Of a stretch of 64,000 nt of DNA, positions 43,056 through 55,319 are shown one piece after another (the stretch's first letter is position 1; each line of letters begins with the position of its first letter). The stretch spans positions 124,001-188,000 of the forward strand of contig NZ_AFWV01000008.1 in NCBI RefSeq assembly GCF_000223985.1, read 5' to 3'. A program made the translations under genes and the position numbers. Under the pieces are notes generated by a model. That model was not told where the DNA came from. It searched no databases and was given only the letters and a program-made list of their open reading frames with translations. Source of the DNA: Thiocapsa marina 5811. GTDB taxonomy: Bacteria > Pseudomonadota > Gammaproteobacteria > Chromatiales > Chromatiaceae.

Positions 43056-44405
43056 TCAGGGCGCCGCGCCGAGCTCGCGACTCCGGTCACTTGGGGTGTG
43101 CGGTCTCTCCAACGTCAGAGTGGCCTGGCGGACACCGCGGCCGAAGAGACCGCTGACCTCGAAGTTCAGGCCGTTCCACCGGACCGCATCCCCGAGCACG
43201 GGCGGGCGGCCCAACTCGCTCAGGATCAGCCCGGAGACCGTGTCGATCTCTGGGTGCTCGAGCTCGCGCCCGATCAGATCGCCGAGTGTATCCAGGCGCA
43301 CCGTCCCCTGGACCTGGTAGCCCGTGCCCACCGGCAAGACATCCGGGACGTCCTCGACACCCTCCTCGATATCCCCGACGGCCTCGGCGCAGATGTCTTC
43401 CATGGTGAGGATGCCTGCGGTCCCGCCGTGCTCGTCCATCACGACGATCATCTGGTTATGCACCCGGTCCATCGCGGCCAGGACATCGTCCAAGGTTGCC
43501 GTTTCGGGCAGGTAGGCGGTCTCTCGGACCACTGCGGGATCCAGTCCCGTGCCGGCGCGCAGCAGAGCCATCAGATCCTTGATGTGGACGGTGCCGATGA
43601 TCTGGTCGAGGCTGCCCTCGAAGACCGGGTAGCGGGTATGGCGATGCCGATGCAGGATCTCGCGGAGCATAGCGTCGGTTGCGCCGACCGGGATCCCGCT
43701 GGCGCGCACCCGCGGCACCATCGCCTGCACGGCCGCGATCTCGCTGAAATCCGCAAGCTCGAGAAAGATCCGACCGCTCTCCTCGCTCAAGAGGCCGCTC
43801 TCTTGGCTCTCGCGGGCGAGCGATTCCAGCTCGTCCTGGCCCAGATAATGGGCTGCGCTGCGTCCGCGCTTGAAACCGACCAGGCCAAGCAAGAGGTTGC
43901 CGGTCAGATTGAGCAGGCGGACCAAAGGGAAGAGGATCAAGCCGATCACCAACATCGGCGGTGTGACCCACATGGCAATCGTCATGGGCCGGGTCAGCGC
44001 AAGTGCCTTAGGGACCATCTCGCCCAAGACGATATGCAGATAGGTGATTGCCGTGATCGCCAGAACCGCAGCGAGCCCGTGCGCCGTCACGAGCGCGCCC
44101 GGGTCGGGGAATCCCGCGAGAAGAAGCCATTCTTCGAAGAACCCGGCCAGGGTGTGCTCACCGTACATCCCCAGACCCAGGCTCGCGAAGGTGATGCCGA
44201 GCTGGGCGGTGGCGACATAGCGATCGAGTCGCGCCGGGTCGTCGAGGATACCGGCGATACGCCGCGCGAGTGCATCGCCCGCCTCCGCCCGCGCGGCCAT
44301 CGCGGCGCGCGAGGTGCCGATGATGGCGAACTCCGCGGCGACAAAGAGACCATTGAGGGCCACAAGGGCCATGACGACGATCAGGACGATCCAGAGCTCA
44401 TGCAT
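43056..44405 (-). CDS. CNNM/CorC-type membrane protein (DUF21-CBS-CBS-CorC_HlyC), second copy
   Basis: The 449-residue protein has four helices of the CNNM (DUF21) domain (LNGLFVAAEFAIIG, and YLHIVLGEMVPKALAL). Two CBS domains follow (VQAMVPRVRASGI..., and TLDDVLAAMDRVHNQMIVVMDEHGGTAGILTMEDI), then a C-terminal CorC_HlyC domain (DTVSGLILSELGRPPVLGD). Relatives are linked to Mg2+ or Co2+ efflux and are often misnamed hemolysins. Its start overlaps the end of the upstream paralog by eight bases, so the pair is probably expressed together and may form a heterodimer. Confidence 0.9.
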   Translation of the reverse strand: MHELWIVLIVVMALVALNGLFVAAEFAIIGTSRAAMAARAEAGDALARRIAGILDDPARLDRYVATAQLGITFASLGLGMYGEHTLAGFFEEWLLLAGFPDPGALVTAHGLAAVLAITAITYLHIVLGEMVPKALALTRPMTIAMWVTPPMLVIGLILFPLVRLLNLTGNLLLGLVGFKRGRSAAHYLGQDELESLARESQESGLLSEESGRIFLELADFSEIAAVQAMVPRVRASGIPVGATDAMLREILHRHRHTRYPVFEGSLDQIIGTVHIKDLMALLRAGTGLDPAVVRETAYLPETATLDDVLAAMDRVHNQMIVVMDEHGGTAGILTMEDICAEAVGDIEEGVEDVPDVLPVGTGYQVQGTVRLDTLGDLIGRELEHPEIDTVSGLILSELGRPPVLGDAVRWNGLNFEVSGLFGRGVRQATLTLERPHTPSDRSRELGAAP

Positions 44406-45741
44406 GGCCGTCCTCCGATGCGCCGCCGACGACCCGGATCAAGACGGACACGATCGCCGGTCCGTCCATCGCCTCGATCTCGAACGCAAGACCGGACACG
44501 TCGAGACGTTCGCCCGTCTCCGGGATGGTCCCGAGCTGTTCCAACAACCAGCCGGCGAGCGTCTCGGCGTGACTCGTGTCCCAGACGGCCGGGTCCGTAT
44601 AGGGGCGGGCCCAGTCGATCGCTTCGTCGAGGGGGAGGCGTCCGGGCAGGCGCCAACGGTCCTCGTCAAGCTGCTCGGGGGCGAGCTCGCTGTTGGACTT
44701 GAACTCGTCGGACAGCTCGCCGATCAGCTCGCGCACGATGTCCTCTAGGCTGATGAGGCCCTCCACGTCGCCGTATTCGCTCACCACCAGTGCGATCCGG
44801 GCGCGTCGGTCACGCATCTGGCCCAGCACCCGATCGAGCGTCAATCGGTTCGGCAGCGCCAGAAGCGGGCGGACCAAGGATTGCAAGGCGACGATCTCGC
44901 GCCCGCCGGCCGTCGCAATGGCCAGATCTTTCACATGGATGAAGCCGCGCACGTTGTCGAGCCCGCCACGGTGCACCACCAAGCGGGTGTAGGGCGATGC
45001 GTCGATCTCGGCCAAAAGCTCGTCGAGCGGTGCGGCCAGATCCAGACTCGCGATCTGTCGCCGCGGGACCATGAACTGGCGCACCGTGTGTCGCCCGAGG
45101 CGCAGCACCTCGCGCAGACGTTTGCTCGCCTTGGGCTCCAGCATCCCGCCTTCGCTGCTCTCGCGAATCAGCAGCTCGATCTCGTCCGGAGAATGGACAT
45201 GCCGATGGCTGACCTCCGGGTCGATGCCGAGCCTCCTGAGAATCAGGTTGCCGCTCCCGTTGAGCAATCCGATGAAGGGGTAGAACACGACCAAGGACCA
45301 GCGCATCGGCAGATAGGTGTATATGGCCGTTCCGACCGGATATTGGAGCGCCACCGTCTTGGGGATCAGCTCACCGAGGACGACCTGGGTCGATGTCAAC
45401 ACCACCAGCACGATGGTCGCCGACAAGGCATAGGCGCCCACCGTTTCCATCCCCCAGTCCGAAACCAGAAGCGCACCGAGCGCAAGGGCGATCGTCGCCT
45501 GGCCGAAGGCGCCGAGGATCAGGCTGGAGAGTGTGATCCCGATCTGGCAGGTGGCGATGTAGCGATCCAGGCGCGTCGTATCCTTGACGATGGGCAGGAG
45601 TGCCGCGGCGAGCCGATGACCCTGGCGGGCAAAGTGCTCGACGCGACTGGCCCGCGCTCCCACGATCGCGAACTCGGCCGCGACATAGAGTGCATTGATC
45701 AGGATCAGAAGGCCGACGACGAGAAACATCCAGACGCTCAT
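44398..45741 (-). CDS. CNNM/CorC-type membrane protein (DUF21-CBS-CBS-CorC_HlyC), first copy
   Basis: This 447-residue protein has the same layout as its downstream neighbour: CNNM helices (LILINALYVAAEFAIVGARASRVE, TQVVLGELIPKTVAL), CBS pair (VRQFMVPRRQIASLDLA, and DRRARIALVVSEYGDVEGLISLEDIV) and CorC_HlyC end (ETGERLDVSGLAFEIEAMDG). Sequence identity between the two is moderate, so the duplication is old. It is likely involved in divalent cation efflux or sensing. Confidence 0.9.
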   Translation of the reverse strand: MSVWMFLVVGLLILINALYVAAEFAIVGARASRVEHFARQGHRLAAALLPIVKDTTRLDRYIATCQIGITLSSLILGAFGQATIALALGALLVSDWGMETVGAYALSATIVLVVLTSTQVVLGELIPKTVALQYPVGTAIYTYLPMRWSLVVFYPFIGLLNGSGNLILRRLGIDPEVSHRHVHSPDEIELLIRESSEGGMLEPKASKRLREVLRLGRHTVRQFMVPRRQIASLDLAAPLDELLAEIDASPYTRLVVHRGGLDNVRGFIHVKDLAIATAGGREIVALQSLVRPLLALPNRLTLDRVLGQMRDRRARIALVVSEYGDVEGLISLEDIVRELIGELSDEFKSNSELAPEQLDEDRWRLPGRLPLDEAIDWARPYTDPAVWDTSHAETLAGWLLEQLGTIPETGERLDVSGLAFEIEAMDGPAIVSVLIRVVGGASEDGHA

Positions 45742-45786
45742 CGGGCGGCTCCTACAGGGCAGGGATGCCGGTCCGAGCGCATGGAT

Positions 45787-47238
45787 TCAGGATCCGGCGT
45801 TCGTCTGTTTCGACAGAGCGCGGCCGTCCAGGAACTGCAATGTCCCCACGCCGAGCAGGCCGCCGATGACCATGACCAAGTAGATGACCGAGACCGGCTC
45901 CTCCAAGAGTGCGAAGCCCAAGAGGCCAAGTCCGGCACTCAGCTCCAGGAGGCCGTTCGGCCAGCGCACCATCCGGCTCGGACCCGCCGTAACCGCGCCC
46001 TTCGGCGTGCGCACGAAGGGGCTGCGGTAGCCAAGCAGTGCCTCCAGACCGGCGCGGGCGTTGGAGAGAAGCAATCCGGTCGTCAGAAAGAGCGCACCCG
46101 CAACCTCGGTCGCCGTGGCGCGCGGACCCGAGCGGATCCCGGCGAGCGTCAGGAAACCGATGGGTGCTGCGAAGCCGAGCATCGAGGTGACGATCGCGAC
46201 TCGGCTCAGTGCCTCGCCGGGGATCGCCGCGCCCGCGATGAAGGGTAGTCCCAAGACCACGCAGGCAGCGCCGATCAGGAATGCCAGGGGTTGGCCGAGC
46301 TGAAAGCTGATCATGAGTTTCTGCCAGCGCGGCAGCGCTGGACTCGCCCAGATCGTCGGCAGCAGCTTGAAGAAGCACTGGGCGAAGCCCTTGGTCCAGC
46401 GGAACTGTTGCGTCCGCCAAGCGCGCACGGAGACGGGCAGCACCCCGGGGACAGGAAGATCCTTCATGAATCCGGAGCGCCACCCGCGCAGGCGTGCCCG
46501 CAGACTCAGGTCCAGATCCTCCGTGAGCGTGTCGCCTTGCCAGCCGCCCGCATCATCGATTGCGCGGCGACGCCAGACACCGCAGGTCCCGTTGAAGGGG
46601 ACCGGCAGACCGAGCCGCCAGCGCGCCTCCTGCTCGACCTGGAAGTGCGAATCGAGCAGGCGCGCCTGCGTGCGGGTGAGCAGGCTTTCGTCCCGGTTGC
46701 TGTGTGCCCAGCGGGCCTGAACGTAGGCGAGATCGGGCTGCGCAAGCAAGGGATCGATGGTCTTGCGCAGGAACTCGGCCGACGGCATAAAATCGGCGTC
46801 GAAGATGGCAACGAACTCCGCATCCGAGCGCTCGAGGCCGGCCGCCAGCGCACCGGCCTTGAAGGCGGTGCGCTTGATCCGATGCAGGAGCTCGATCTGA
46901 ACACCTTCCCGGCGCAGTCTGGCGACGGCCCTCTGGCTGAGCGAGAGCGAATACGCATCGGTGCTGTCGTCGAGCACCTGGATCTGCAAGCGATCTCGCG
47001 GCCAATCCAGCGCCATGACGGCCTCGAGGACGCGGTCGATCAGCTCGCCCTCATTGAAGAGCGGAAGCTGAACCAGCACGCTCGGCAGCTGTGCGGGCGC
47101 GTGCGGTGCCCCGGGCAGACGTCGGGCCGGAGTGACGAGACGCGCGAACATCAAGCCGAGCAGGTTGAGCGACGATATCGCCAGGAGGATCAAGCCAAGC
47201 GTCAGGAGCAGCTCGACAATCGGTTCCGCTGCGAGCAT
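45787..47238 (-). CDS. Processive family 2 glycosyltransferase, cellulose-synthase-like
   Basis: The 483-residue membrane enzyme has an N-terminal helix pair, then the GT2 domain. VLVQLPLFNEGELIDRVL leads it, DDSTD and DADFMPS are the two Asp motifs, TEDLDLSLR is the third, and QQFRW (in RTQQFRWTKG) is the Q-x-x-R-W of processive synthases. Three to four C-terminal helices follow. Relatives include plant CslA-like mannan synthases and glucosyldiacylglycerol synthases. I start at the ATG at 47238 (MLAAEPIVELLLTLG); the region before is not protein-like. The product is a polysaccharide or glycolipid, not determined. Confidence 0.87.
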   Translation of the reverse strand: MLAAEPIVELLLTLGLILLAISSLNLLGLMFARLVTPARRLPGAPHAPAQLPSVLVQLPLFNEGELIDRVLEAVMALDWPRDRLQIQVLDDSTDAYSLSLSQRAVARLRREGVQIELLHRIKRTAFKAGALAAGLERSDAEFVAIFDADFMPSAEFLRKTIDPLLAQPDLAYVQARWAHSNRDESLLTRTQARLLDSHFQVEQEARWRLGLPVPFNGTCGVWRRRAIDDAGGWQGDTLTEDLDLSLRARLRGWRSGFMKDLPVPGVLPVSVRAWRTQQFRWTKGFAQCFFKLLPTIWASPALPRWQKLMISFQLGQPLAFLIGAACVVLGLPFIAGAAIPGEALSRVAIVTSMLGFAAPIGFLTLAGIRSGPRATATEVAGALFLTTGLLLSNARAGLEALLGYRSPFVRTPKGAVTAGPSRMVRWPNGLLELSAGLGLLGFALLEEPVSVIYLVMVIGGLLGVGTLQFLDGRALSKQTNAGS

Positions 47239-47572
47239 GGGGATATATCCGTAGGATCTGGAACGGTTGAAGATCGGGTTGGCCGGCCGGCGGCGAGGGG
47301 GACGGGGCGAGCGGATGTCTAATATCCCCGCCAAGGACATTTCGATCCGGGTCGGGGTGTTCGGATCGTTCGCCGATCATCCGACCGATCGGCGGCTCAG
47401 GCCGAACGCGCAACAGAATAGAGCCAGCCGTATCGCGCGGCAAGAGCCGCCTCGCGAAGGGTCTCTCGATCGGTGCTCGAAAGCCCGTCGGGCGACAAAA
47501 GGAGGCATTCGAGCACGTCGGGCCACATAAAATAAGGCGGTTATCCTACCTTCAATCGACCAGGCACCGGAC
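47239..47572. other. Divergent spacer, no gene seen
   Basis: These 334 bases separate the glycosyltransferase (minus) from a small membrane-protein gene (plus) and must carry both promoters. A dyad around 47376-47398 (gccgatc and gatcggc arms) is the only structure noticed. The short frames on both strands are Arg-rich and unsupported. Confidence 0.4.
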
Positions 47573-47956
47573 ATGCTCGATCTCATGCAGCACATCGCCG
47601 TGCGTTGCGCACCGGCCCGCGCCGTCCTAATGGGCCTTGCCCTGGTCGGCGCATTGGCCGCGGGGATCTCGCTCGTCGCGTTCGAAGCGGCGAAAGGGGA
47701 TCTGATTCTGTTTCCCGCGTTGGTCCTTCTTCTGTGGGCCGTGCTGGGAGTGGTGTTCATCGATCTGTTTGCCCGAATCCCGATGGCGCCGGCGGCGGGG
47801 GGCGGCTGGCGCCGATGGGTGCAGGGGCTGTTGCGAAGGCTCTACTGGCTTCTTGCCGCGGGGTTCCTGATCCTCGGCTTGGTCGCGGTAGATGTCAGTC
47901 TTTCCATCGCACGCGAGTGGTTGAACGACAGGGCACCGATCGGTCAAGCCAAGTGA
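47573..47956 (+). CDS. Small inner-membrane protein of unknown function
   Basis: The 127-residue protein has three to four hydrophobic segments (ALVGALAAGISLVAF, LILFPALVLLLWAVLGVVFIDLF, LYWLLAAGFLILGLVAVDVSL) with a short basic loop (RRWVQGLLRRL). No family is recognised. It converges with the Tim44-like gene about 40 bases away. Confidence 0.65.
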   Translation: MLDLMQHIAVRCAPARAVLMGLALVGALAAGISLVAFEAAKGDLILFPALVLLLWAVLGVVFIDLFARIPMAPAAGGGWRRWVQGLLRRLYWLLAAGFLILGLVAVDVSLSIAREWLNDRAPIGQAK

Positions 47957-47999
47957 GAGTGCCGCCCTGCGCCGCATGCGGCGCAGGGCGGCAACAGGA

Positions 48000-48905
48000 T
48001 CAGCCTTCGACCTGCTGGATTCCGGCAATATGCCAGTCGCCCTCGGCGCCGTCCCAACGATGCTGGACATGCCAGATCTCGCTGAAGGCATCCGCGGCGC
48101 CCTTCTCGTCCTCGCGGATCAGGCCGGAGAAGAGCACGCTCGCCACCACCAGATCCCCCTCGCGACGGACCCCGATCAGCTCGGCATTCAAACGCACGAC
48201 CTCGGTGGATTGGCTCCCTTCGGTCTTGAGGCGCTCGCGCTGCAGATCCGCGAAGAGCTCGGGCGTCATGTATTCGCGGATGCCGTCGAAGTCGGCTTGG
48301 TCCCAAGCCGACTGAAGATTGATGAAGTGCGACTTCGAGCCCTCCAGGAACCCGGCGCCGTCGAACCAGCTCGGTGACTGGTTGTCTCCGGCCACCGGGC
48401 CGCCCTGAGCCCCCATGCCGGGGTGCAGGATGCCGCTGTCTGCCTGTCCTCGGCGCTCGTAGGCCGGCGAAGATCCAGACTGCGGGAATCCGCCGCCCAC
48501 GCCGGCCGCGGCCATCGCCGGTTTGGCCTGATTGCGCTTCCACATGCGAAACAGCATGAAACCTCCGACCGCAAGCAGCGCGATCAGCAGGAAGTCCATG
48601 ATCTGGAATCCCTCGAAGCCGTCGCCGAAGAACATGGAGGCCAGGAGACCGCCGGCCGCGAGACCGGCCAAGGGTCCCAGCCAACGGCTCGCACCGCTTG
48701 CCGGGCGCTGTCCGGCTGCGGCTTGCGCTGTGTTGGGCTGGGCCGGACGCTGCGCGGCCGGTTGGGCCTGGCGTTGCATGCCGCTGGACTGCTTGCCGAG
48801 GTTCATGCCGCCGCCGAGGCGCTTGGCCTCGACATCGGCCGGGACGGATAGGACGGCCACCGCGATCATGGCGACGGCCGCAGTCATGAGTGTTTTGAAT
48901 CTCAT
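48000..48905 (-). CDS. Membrane-anchored Tim44-like domain protein
   Basis: The 301-residue protein begins with a signal-like helix (MTAAVAMIAVAVLSVPADVEA) and a Gln/Ala/Pro-rich stretch. A second helix pair follows (GLAAGGLLASMF, FLLIALLAVGGFMLFRMW), then a Gly-rich linker and a C-terminal Tim44-like domain. That domain includes FEGSKSHFINLQSAWDQADFDGIREYMTPELFADLQ and EIWHVQHRWDGAEGDWHIAGIQQVEG. Bacterial Tim44-like proteins are of unknown function; the fold resembles NTF2. The start ATG at 48905 fits the signal sequence. Confidence 0.85.
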   Translation of the reverse strand: MRFKTLMTAAVAMIAVAVLSVPADVEAKRLGGGMNLGKQSSGMQRQAQPAAQRPAQPNTAQAAAGQRPASGASRWLGPLAGLAAGGLLASMFFGDGFEGFQIMDFLLIALLAVGGFMLFRMWKRNQAKPAMAAAGVGGGFPQSGSSPAYERRGQADSGILHPGMGAQGGPVAGDNQSPSWFDGAGFLEGSKSHFINLQSAWDQADFDGIREYMTPELFADLQRERLKTEGSQSTEVVRLNAELIGVRREGDLVVASVLFSGLIREDEKGAADAFSEIWHVQHRWDGAEGDWHIAGIQQVEG

Positions 48906-49026
48906 AGGATTCGGGACTCCTCGGTCGGTGAGTTGACGTGATGATGTCGGAATTCGACGGCAACCCCTTAGGATCCGGGTTGCCGTGCGAAAAACAATTC
49001 GGAGCTGGTCGCCGTAACCGGCGGAT

Positions 49027-51617
<2,591 letters not shown>

Positions 51618-51725
51618 TTAGGAGTGATGCGGTTCCGAGGAGCACCGGGGGTTTGCCTCCGCCGCTGAACCCGGCGATGCCATTCGTCGGCGGGGTGTCG
51701 GGGCCCGTTGACCCGGCCCGACGCG

Positions 51726-52331
51726 TCAAGCCGGGTCCGATGCAAGGTCTTCGGCGGCGGCGTCGTCGCACGCGCCGACGATCGCAAGGCCGTATCGAAC
51801 CTGCCCGGCGCACTTGTCCCGAACGAGCTCCCAACCCCGCGGCAGATCCGGAAACCCGATGCGCACCGGCGTCTCCAGATAGACCCGACTCCCCGGTTTG
51901 ACCCAGCCTCGGAGGCCCAAAAGCGCGATTGCGGGCGCCCAGAGCGCCTCTGCAAAGGGCGGGTCGAGGAAGACGATATCGAACGGCCGGCCCGGACCTT
52001 CGAGCCAGCGGAGCGTATCGGCGTGAAGGATTCGCATCTGCTCGGCCCCCAGTCGCCGAGCGTTGGCGTCGAGCTGGCGCGCGACCGCACCGGACTTCTC
52101 GATCAGGACGACCTCGCCCGCCCCGCGCGAGACGGCCTCGAAGCCCAGCGCACCGCTGCCCGCAAAGGCGTCGAGACAGCGCGCACCCGGAATCACGGGT
52201 GCCAACCAGTTGAACAGGGTCTCGCGGACGCGATCGGAGGTCGGCCTCAGCCCGGTCTCGTTCGGGATCGGCAGGCGACGGCCGCGGTAGCGACCGCCGA
52301 CGATCCGCAGCTCCCCTCTAACCCTCGCCAC
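51726..52331 (-). CDS. rsmD: 16S rRNA (guanine(966)-N(2))-methyltransferase
   Basis: RsmD methylates G966 of 16S rRNA. The 201-residue protein has LRIVGGRYRGRRL, RPTSDRVRETLFNWL, the SAM loop LDAFAGSGALGFEAVSRGA, and the catalytic (D/N)PP(F/Y) as FLDPPFA. The start is a GTG at 52331, overlapping the end of the M16 peptidase gene by 14 bases. The C-terminus has an acidic tail. Confidence 0.95.
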   Translation of the reverse strand: MARVRGELRIVGGRYRGRRLPIPNETGLRPTSDRVRETLFNWLAPVIPGARCLDAFAGSGALGFEAVSRGAGEVVLIEKSGAVARQLDANARRLGAEQMRILHADTLRWLEGPGRPFDIVFLDPPFAEALWAPAIALLGLRGWVKPGSRVYLETPVRIGFPDLPRGWELVRDKCAGQVRYGLAIVGACDDAAAEDLASDPA

Positions 52332-53676
52332 CGACGCGCGCGGTCTGCTCGGTGCCGCCCCCGACCGTCACGATGGCCAACCGATCCGGATGCAGCCGGC
52401 GCGAGAAGGCGTCCTTGATCTGCTCGGCCGTCACCGCCTCGATGCGGCCGGTGAAGCGGTCGAGATAGTCCAGCGGCAGGTCGTAGAAGCCGATCACGGC
52501 GAGATACCCGACGATGTCCGAGTTGCTTGCGATCCGCAACGGGAAGCCGCCGGTGATGTTCTTCTTCGCCGCGGTCAGCTCCGCCTCGCTCGGTCCCGAT
52601 TCGATGAAGCGACGCAGGGTGTCGAGCATGACCCCGCGTGCCTGATCGGCCTGATCGTTCTTGGTCTGCAGACCCATCAGGAAGGGGCCGGGCTGCGCCA
52701 AGGGCAGGAAATAGCTGTAGGTGCTGTAGGACAGCCCGCGCTTCTCGCGAATCTCCTCCATCAGCAGTGAGACCAGGCCGCTGCCCCCGAGGATGTGGTT
52801 GCCCACGTAGAGGGTGAAATAGTCGGGGTCGCCGCGACGCATGCCGGGCTGGCCGGCCACCACGGTGGTCTGACTGGACGGGAAGTCGATCTGCTCCGTG
52901 ATCGCGGCGTCCAGCTCGGCCACGTCCGGCAGCGGCCCCATTCGCTCGCCTTTCGGAAGCCCGGCGGTGATCCTCTCGGCGAGCGCCTCGGCTTGCGGAC
53001 GATCGAGCGCGCCGACGATCGCCACCACCGCGTTTGCCGCCGTGTAGTGACGTCGATGAAAGTCGATCAGATCATCGCGCGTGATCGCCGTGACCGATTC
53101 GGTCGTGCCGGACGGGTCGGCGGCGTAAGGATGACTGCCGAAGATCTTGCGGTAGAGAGCCTTTTGCCCGACGGTGCGCGGCGACTCTTCGTCCTGACGC
53201 AGTGCGATGAGCCGATTGCGACGCTCTCGTTCGAGGTCTGCATCCGCGAAGGTCGGGGCGCTCACCAGGGTCGCGAGCGTTTCTACGGCCGTGTCCATCG
53301 CGGGCTGCCGGGTCAGGGTGCGCAGCGACACCGAGGTCTTGTCACGGTCTGCACCGGCGCCGAGCTTGGCACCGACGTCCTCGATCCGTGCGGCGATTGC
53401 ATCGGCGTCCCAATCACCGGCACCTTGTGTCAGCATTTCGGCGGTCATGGAGGCTAGACCCGAGCGCTCGCCGTCGCGGGCACTGCCGGCGTCGAAGGCC
53501 AGGTTCACGTCGACCATGGGCAGTTCGGGCGATGCGACGAAAAGCACGCGCGCACCGTTCGCGGTATGCCAGGTCTGGATCTCGGGGGCGGCCTGAAGAG
53601 TCCCGACGCTGCCCAGGGCACCGAAGAGAACGAGCGCACTCGACCAAAGGGTGTAGCGGTGGTGGTCAGTGCACAT
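52318..53676 (-). CDS. M16-family peptidase-like protein, non-catalytic partner
   Basis: The 452-residue exported protein has a signal peptide (LWSSALVLFGALGSVGTLQA) and an M16 fold. Where the zinc motif HxxEH should be it reads GLASMTAEML, so it lacks the metal ligands. The second half keeps the substrate-binding SGLVSLLMEEIREKRGLSYSTYSYF with the R/Y pair. Such non-catalytic subunits pair with an active one, here the upstream neighbour, whose gene overlaps its start by 11 bases. It is probably part of a heterodimeric periplasmic peptidase like pitrilysin-type M16B. Confidence 0.9.
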   Translation of the reverse strand: MCTDHHRYTLWSSALVLFGALGSVGTLQAAPEIQTWHTANGARVLFVASPELPMVDVNLAFDAGSARDGERSGLASMTAEMLTQGAGDWDADAIAARIEDVGAKLGAGADRDKTSVSLRTLTRQPAMDTAVETLATLVSAPTFADADLERERRNRLIALRQDEESPRTVGQKALYRKIFGSHPYAADPSGTTESVTAITRDDLIDFHRRHYTAANAVVAIVGALDRPQAEALAERITAGLPKGERMGPLPDVAELDAAITEQIDFPSSQTTVVAGQPGMRRGDPDYFTLYVGNHILGGSGLVSLLMEEIREKRGLSYSTYSYFLPLAQPGPFLMGLQTKNDQADQARGVMLDTLRRFIESGPSEAELTAAKKNITGGFPLRIASNSDIVGYLAVIGFYDLPLDYLDRFTGRIEAVTAEQIKDAFSRRLHPDRLAIVTVGGGTEQTARVGGEG

Positions 53677-55042
53677 TGGTCTGCATCTCCAGCGCGACCG
53701 GCGCTCGCGCGGTTTGGTTGTCGTCCATCGGCTGCGGATCGAGCACGCCGACAGTCAGCTTTTCGGGAACCAGATACTTCTGCGCGACGGCACGGACCTG
53801 CTCGGGCGTGACCGCCGCAAGCCGGTCCACGTAGGTTTCGGCGAGCTCCCAACCCAAGCCCACGGTCTCCAGCTGACCGAGGATCATCGCTTGGTAGAAG
53901 AGGGAGTCGCGCTCGTAAACCTTGTCCGCGATCAGCTGATTGCGCACGCGCTCCATCTCGCGCTCGTCCACGAGATCGGTTCGGACCCGCTCGATCTGGG
54001 CAAGCAGCGCCGCCTCGACCTGCTCGATCGTGTGGCCCTTGGCCGGAACGCCGCTCAGCATGAACATGCCGGGCAGGCGACCGAAGGCGCTGTAGCTCGC
54101 GCTTGCCGAGGACGCGACCTGGCTGCCGCGCACCAGCTCGCGCTCCAGGCGGGTGCTGCTCCCGCCGTCCAGGACCGAGGTCAAGACCTCGAAGGCGTAG
54201 GGCTCCCATGCCTCTTCGGCGTCGATCAGGGCCGGCGCCTTGTAGCCCATCAGCAGGTACGGCTCTTGTGCGGGCGCCTTCACGACCATGCGCTTCGCCC
54301 CCAGCTGCTCGGGCTCCGGCTGTAGTTTGGGTGGGCTGATGCGCTCGGGCTCGAGCGGACCGAAGTGTTTCTCGGCCAGACCAAAGACCTCTTCGGGGTC
54401 CACGTCGCCTGCGACGACGAGGGTCGCATTGTTCGGGGCGTACCAGAGGCGGTACCAGTCGCGCAGGTCATCCACGCTCGCCTGCTGCAAGTCGCCGGCC
54501 CAGCCGATGACCGGATTGCGGTAAGGGGAGGCGACGTAGGCAACGGCATTGAAGCGCTCGAAGGCGAGCGACTGGGGGTCGTCGTCGGTACGGGTGCGCC
54601 GCTCCTCCTTCACGACCTCCAGCTCCTTGGCGAACTCCTCCGCATCCAAGGCAAGATTGCGCATGCGCTCGGCCTCGAGCTCGAAGGCGATCTCGAGTCG
54701 GTCGTTGGCCAGCGATTGAAAATAAGCGGTGTAGTCACGTCCGGTGAAGGCGTTCTCTTCCCCGCCGTTCTCCGCGATGATGCGCGAGAACTCGCCCGGG
54801 GCGAGCCGCTCGGTCCCCTTGAACATCATATGCTCGAGCAGGTGCGAGACGCCTGTGATCCCGCCGTACTCGTAGCTCGATCCCACCTTGTACCAGACCT
54901 GCGAGATGAGGATCGGGGCGCGGCGGTCCGGCTTGACCAGGACCTTGAGCCCGTTGTCGAGTGTGCGTTCGTAGACGGTTTGGGTCGCCGCCGACGCAAC
55001 GGCCGGCAGACACAGGAGTAGGCTGAGAAGGATTCGGTGCAT
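53666..55042 (-). CDS. M16-family zinc metallopeptidase, catalytic subunit
   Basis: The 458-residue exported protein has a signal peptide (MHRILLSLLLCLPAVASA) and the inverted zinc motif HLLEH in GITGVSHLLEHMMFKGT. A downstream Glu (ENGGEENAFTGRDYTAYF) and the C-terminal M16 domain follow. It likely degrades peptides in the periplasm together with the non-catalytic partner just downstream. The start is the ATG at 55042. It is divergent from ftsY. Confidence 0.93.
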   Translation of the reverse strand: MHRILLSLLLCLPAVASAATQTVYERTLDNGLKVLVKPDRRAPILISQVWYKVGSSYEYGGITGVSHLLEHMMFKGTERLAPGEFSRIIAENGGEENAFTGRDYTAYFQSLANDRLEIAFELEAERMRNLALDAEEFAKELEVVKEERRTRTDDDPQSLAFERFNAVAYVASPYRNPVIGWAGDLQQASVDDLRDWYRLWYAPNNATLVVAGDVDPEEVFGLAEKHFGPLEPERISPPKLQPEPEQLGAKRMVVKAPAQEPYLLMGYKAPALIDAEEAWEPYAFEVLTSVLDGGSSTRLERELVRGSQVASSASASYSAFGRLPGMFMLSGVPAKGHTIEQVEAALLAQIERVRTDLVDEREMERVRNQLIADKVYERDSLFYQAMILGQLETVGLGWELAETYVDRLAAVTPEQVRAVAQKYLVPEKLTVGVLDPQPMDDNQTARAPVALEMQTNVH

Positions 55043-55319
55043 GGAGACTCCGGTCGGATGCAATCGGACGGTAAAACGAACCCGCTGCGGCGATATTGGG
55101 GCAGAGCCGGGGCCTTGGTAGTTCCCGGAGATGACGGTTTGTTAAGACCGGGTCCGCTCCGGTTGGGGCGAGCATCGGGCGATCTGATCGCGCCAATCTG
55201 ATAGCATTGCGGCCACACGGGCGGAGCGGTCTTATTCTGCGGTCGCGCCGCGGTACCCGTCGAGTGCTCGACGACGCGCTCGCCCGCCCCCCGGCGTCTC
55301 TCCCTTCAGGCATGTCGTT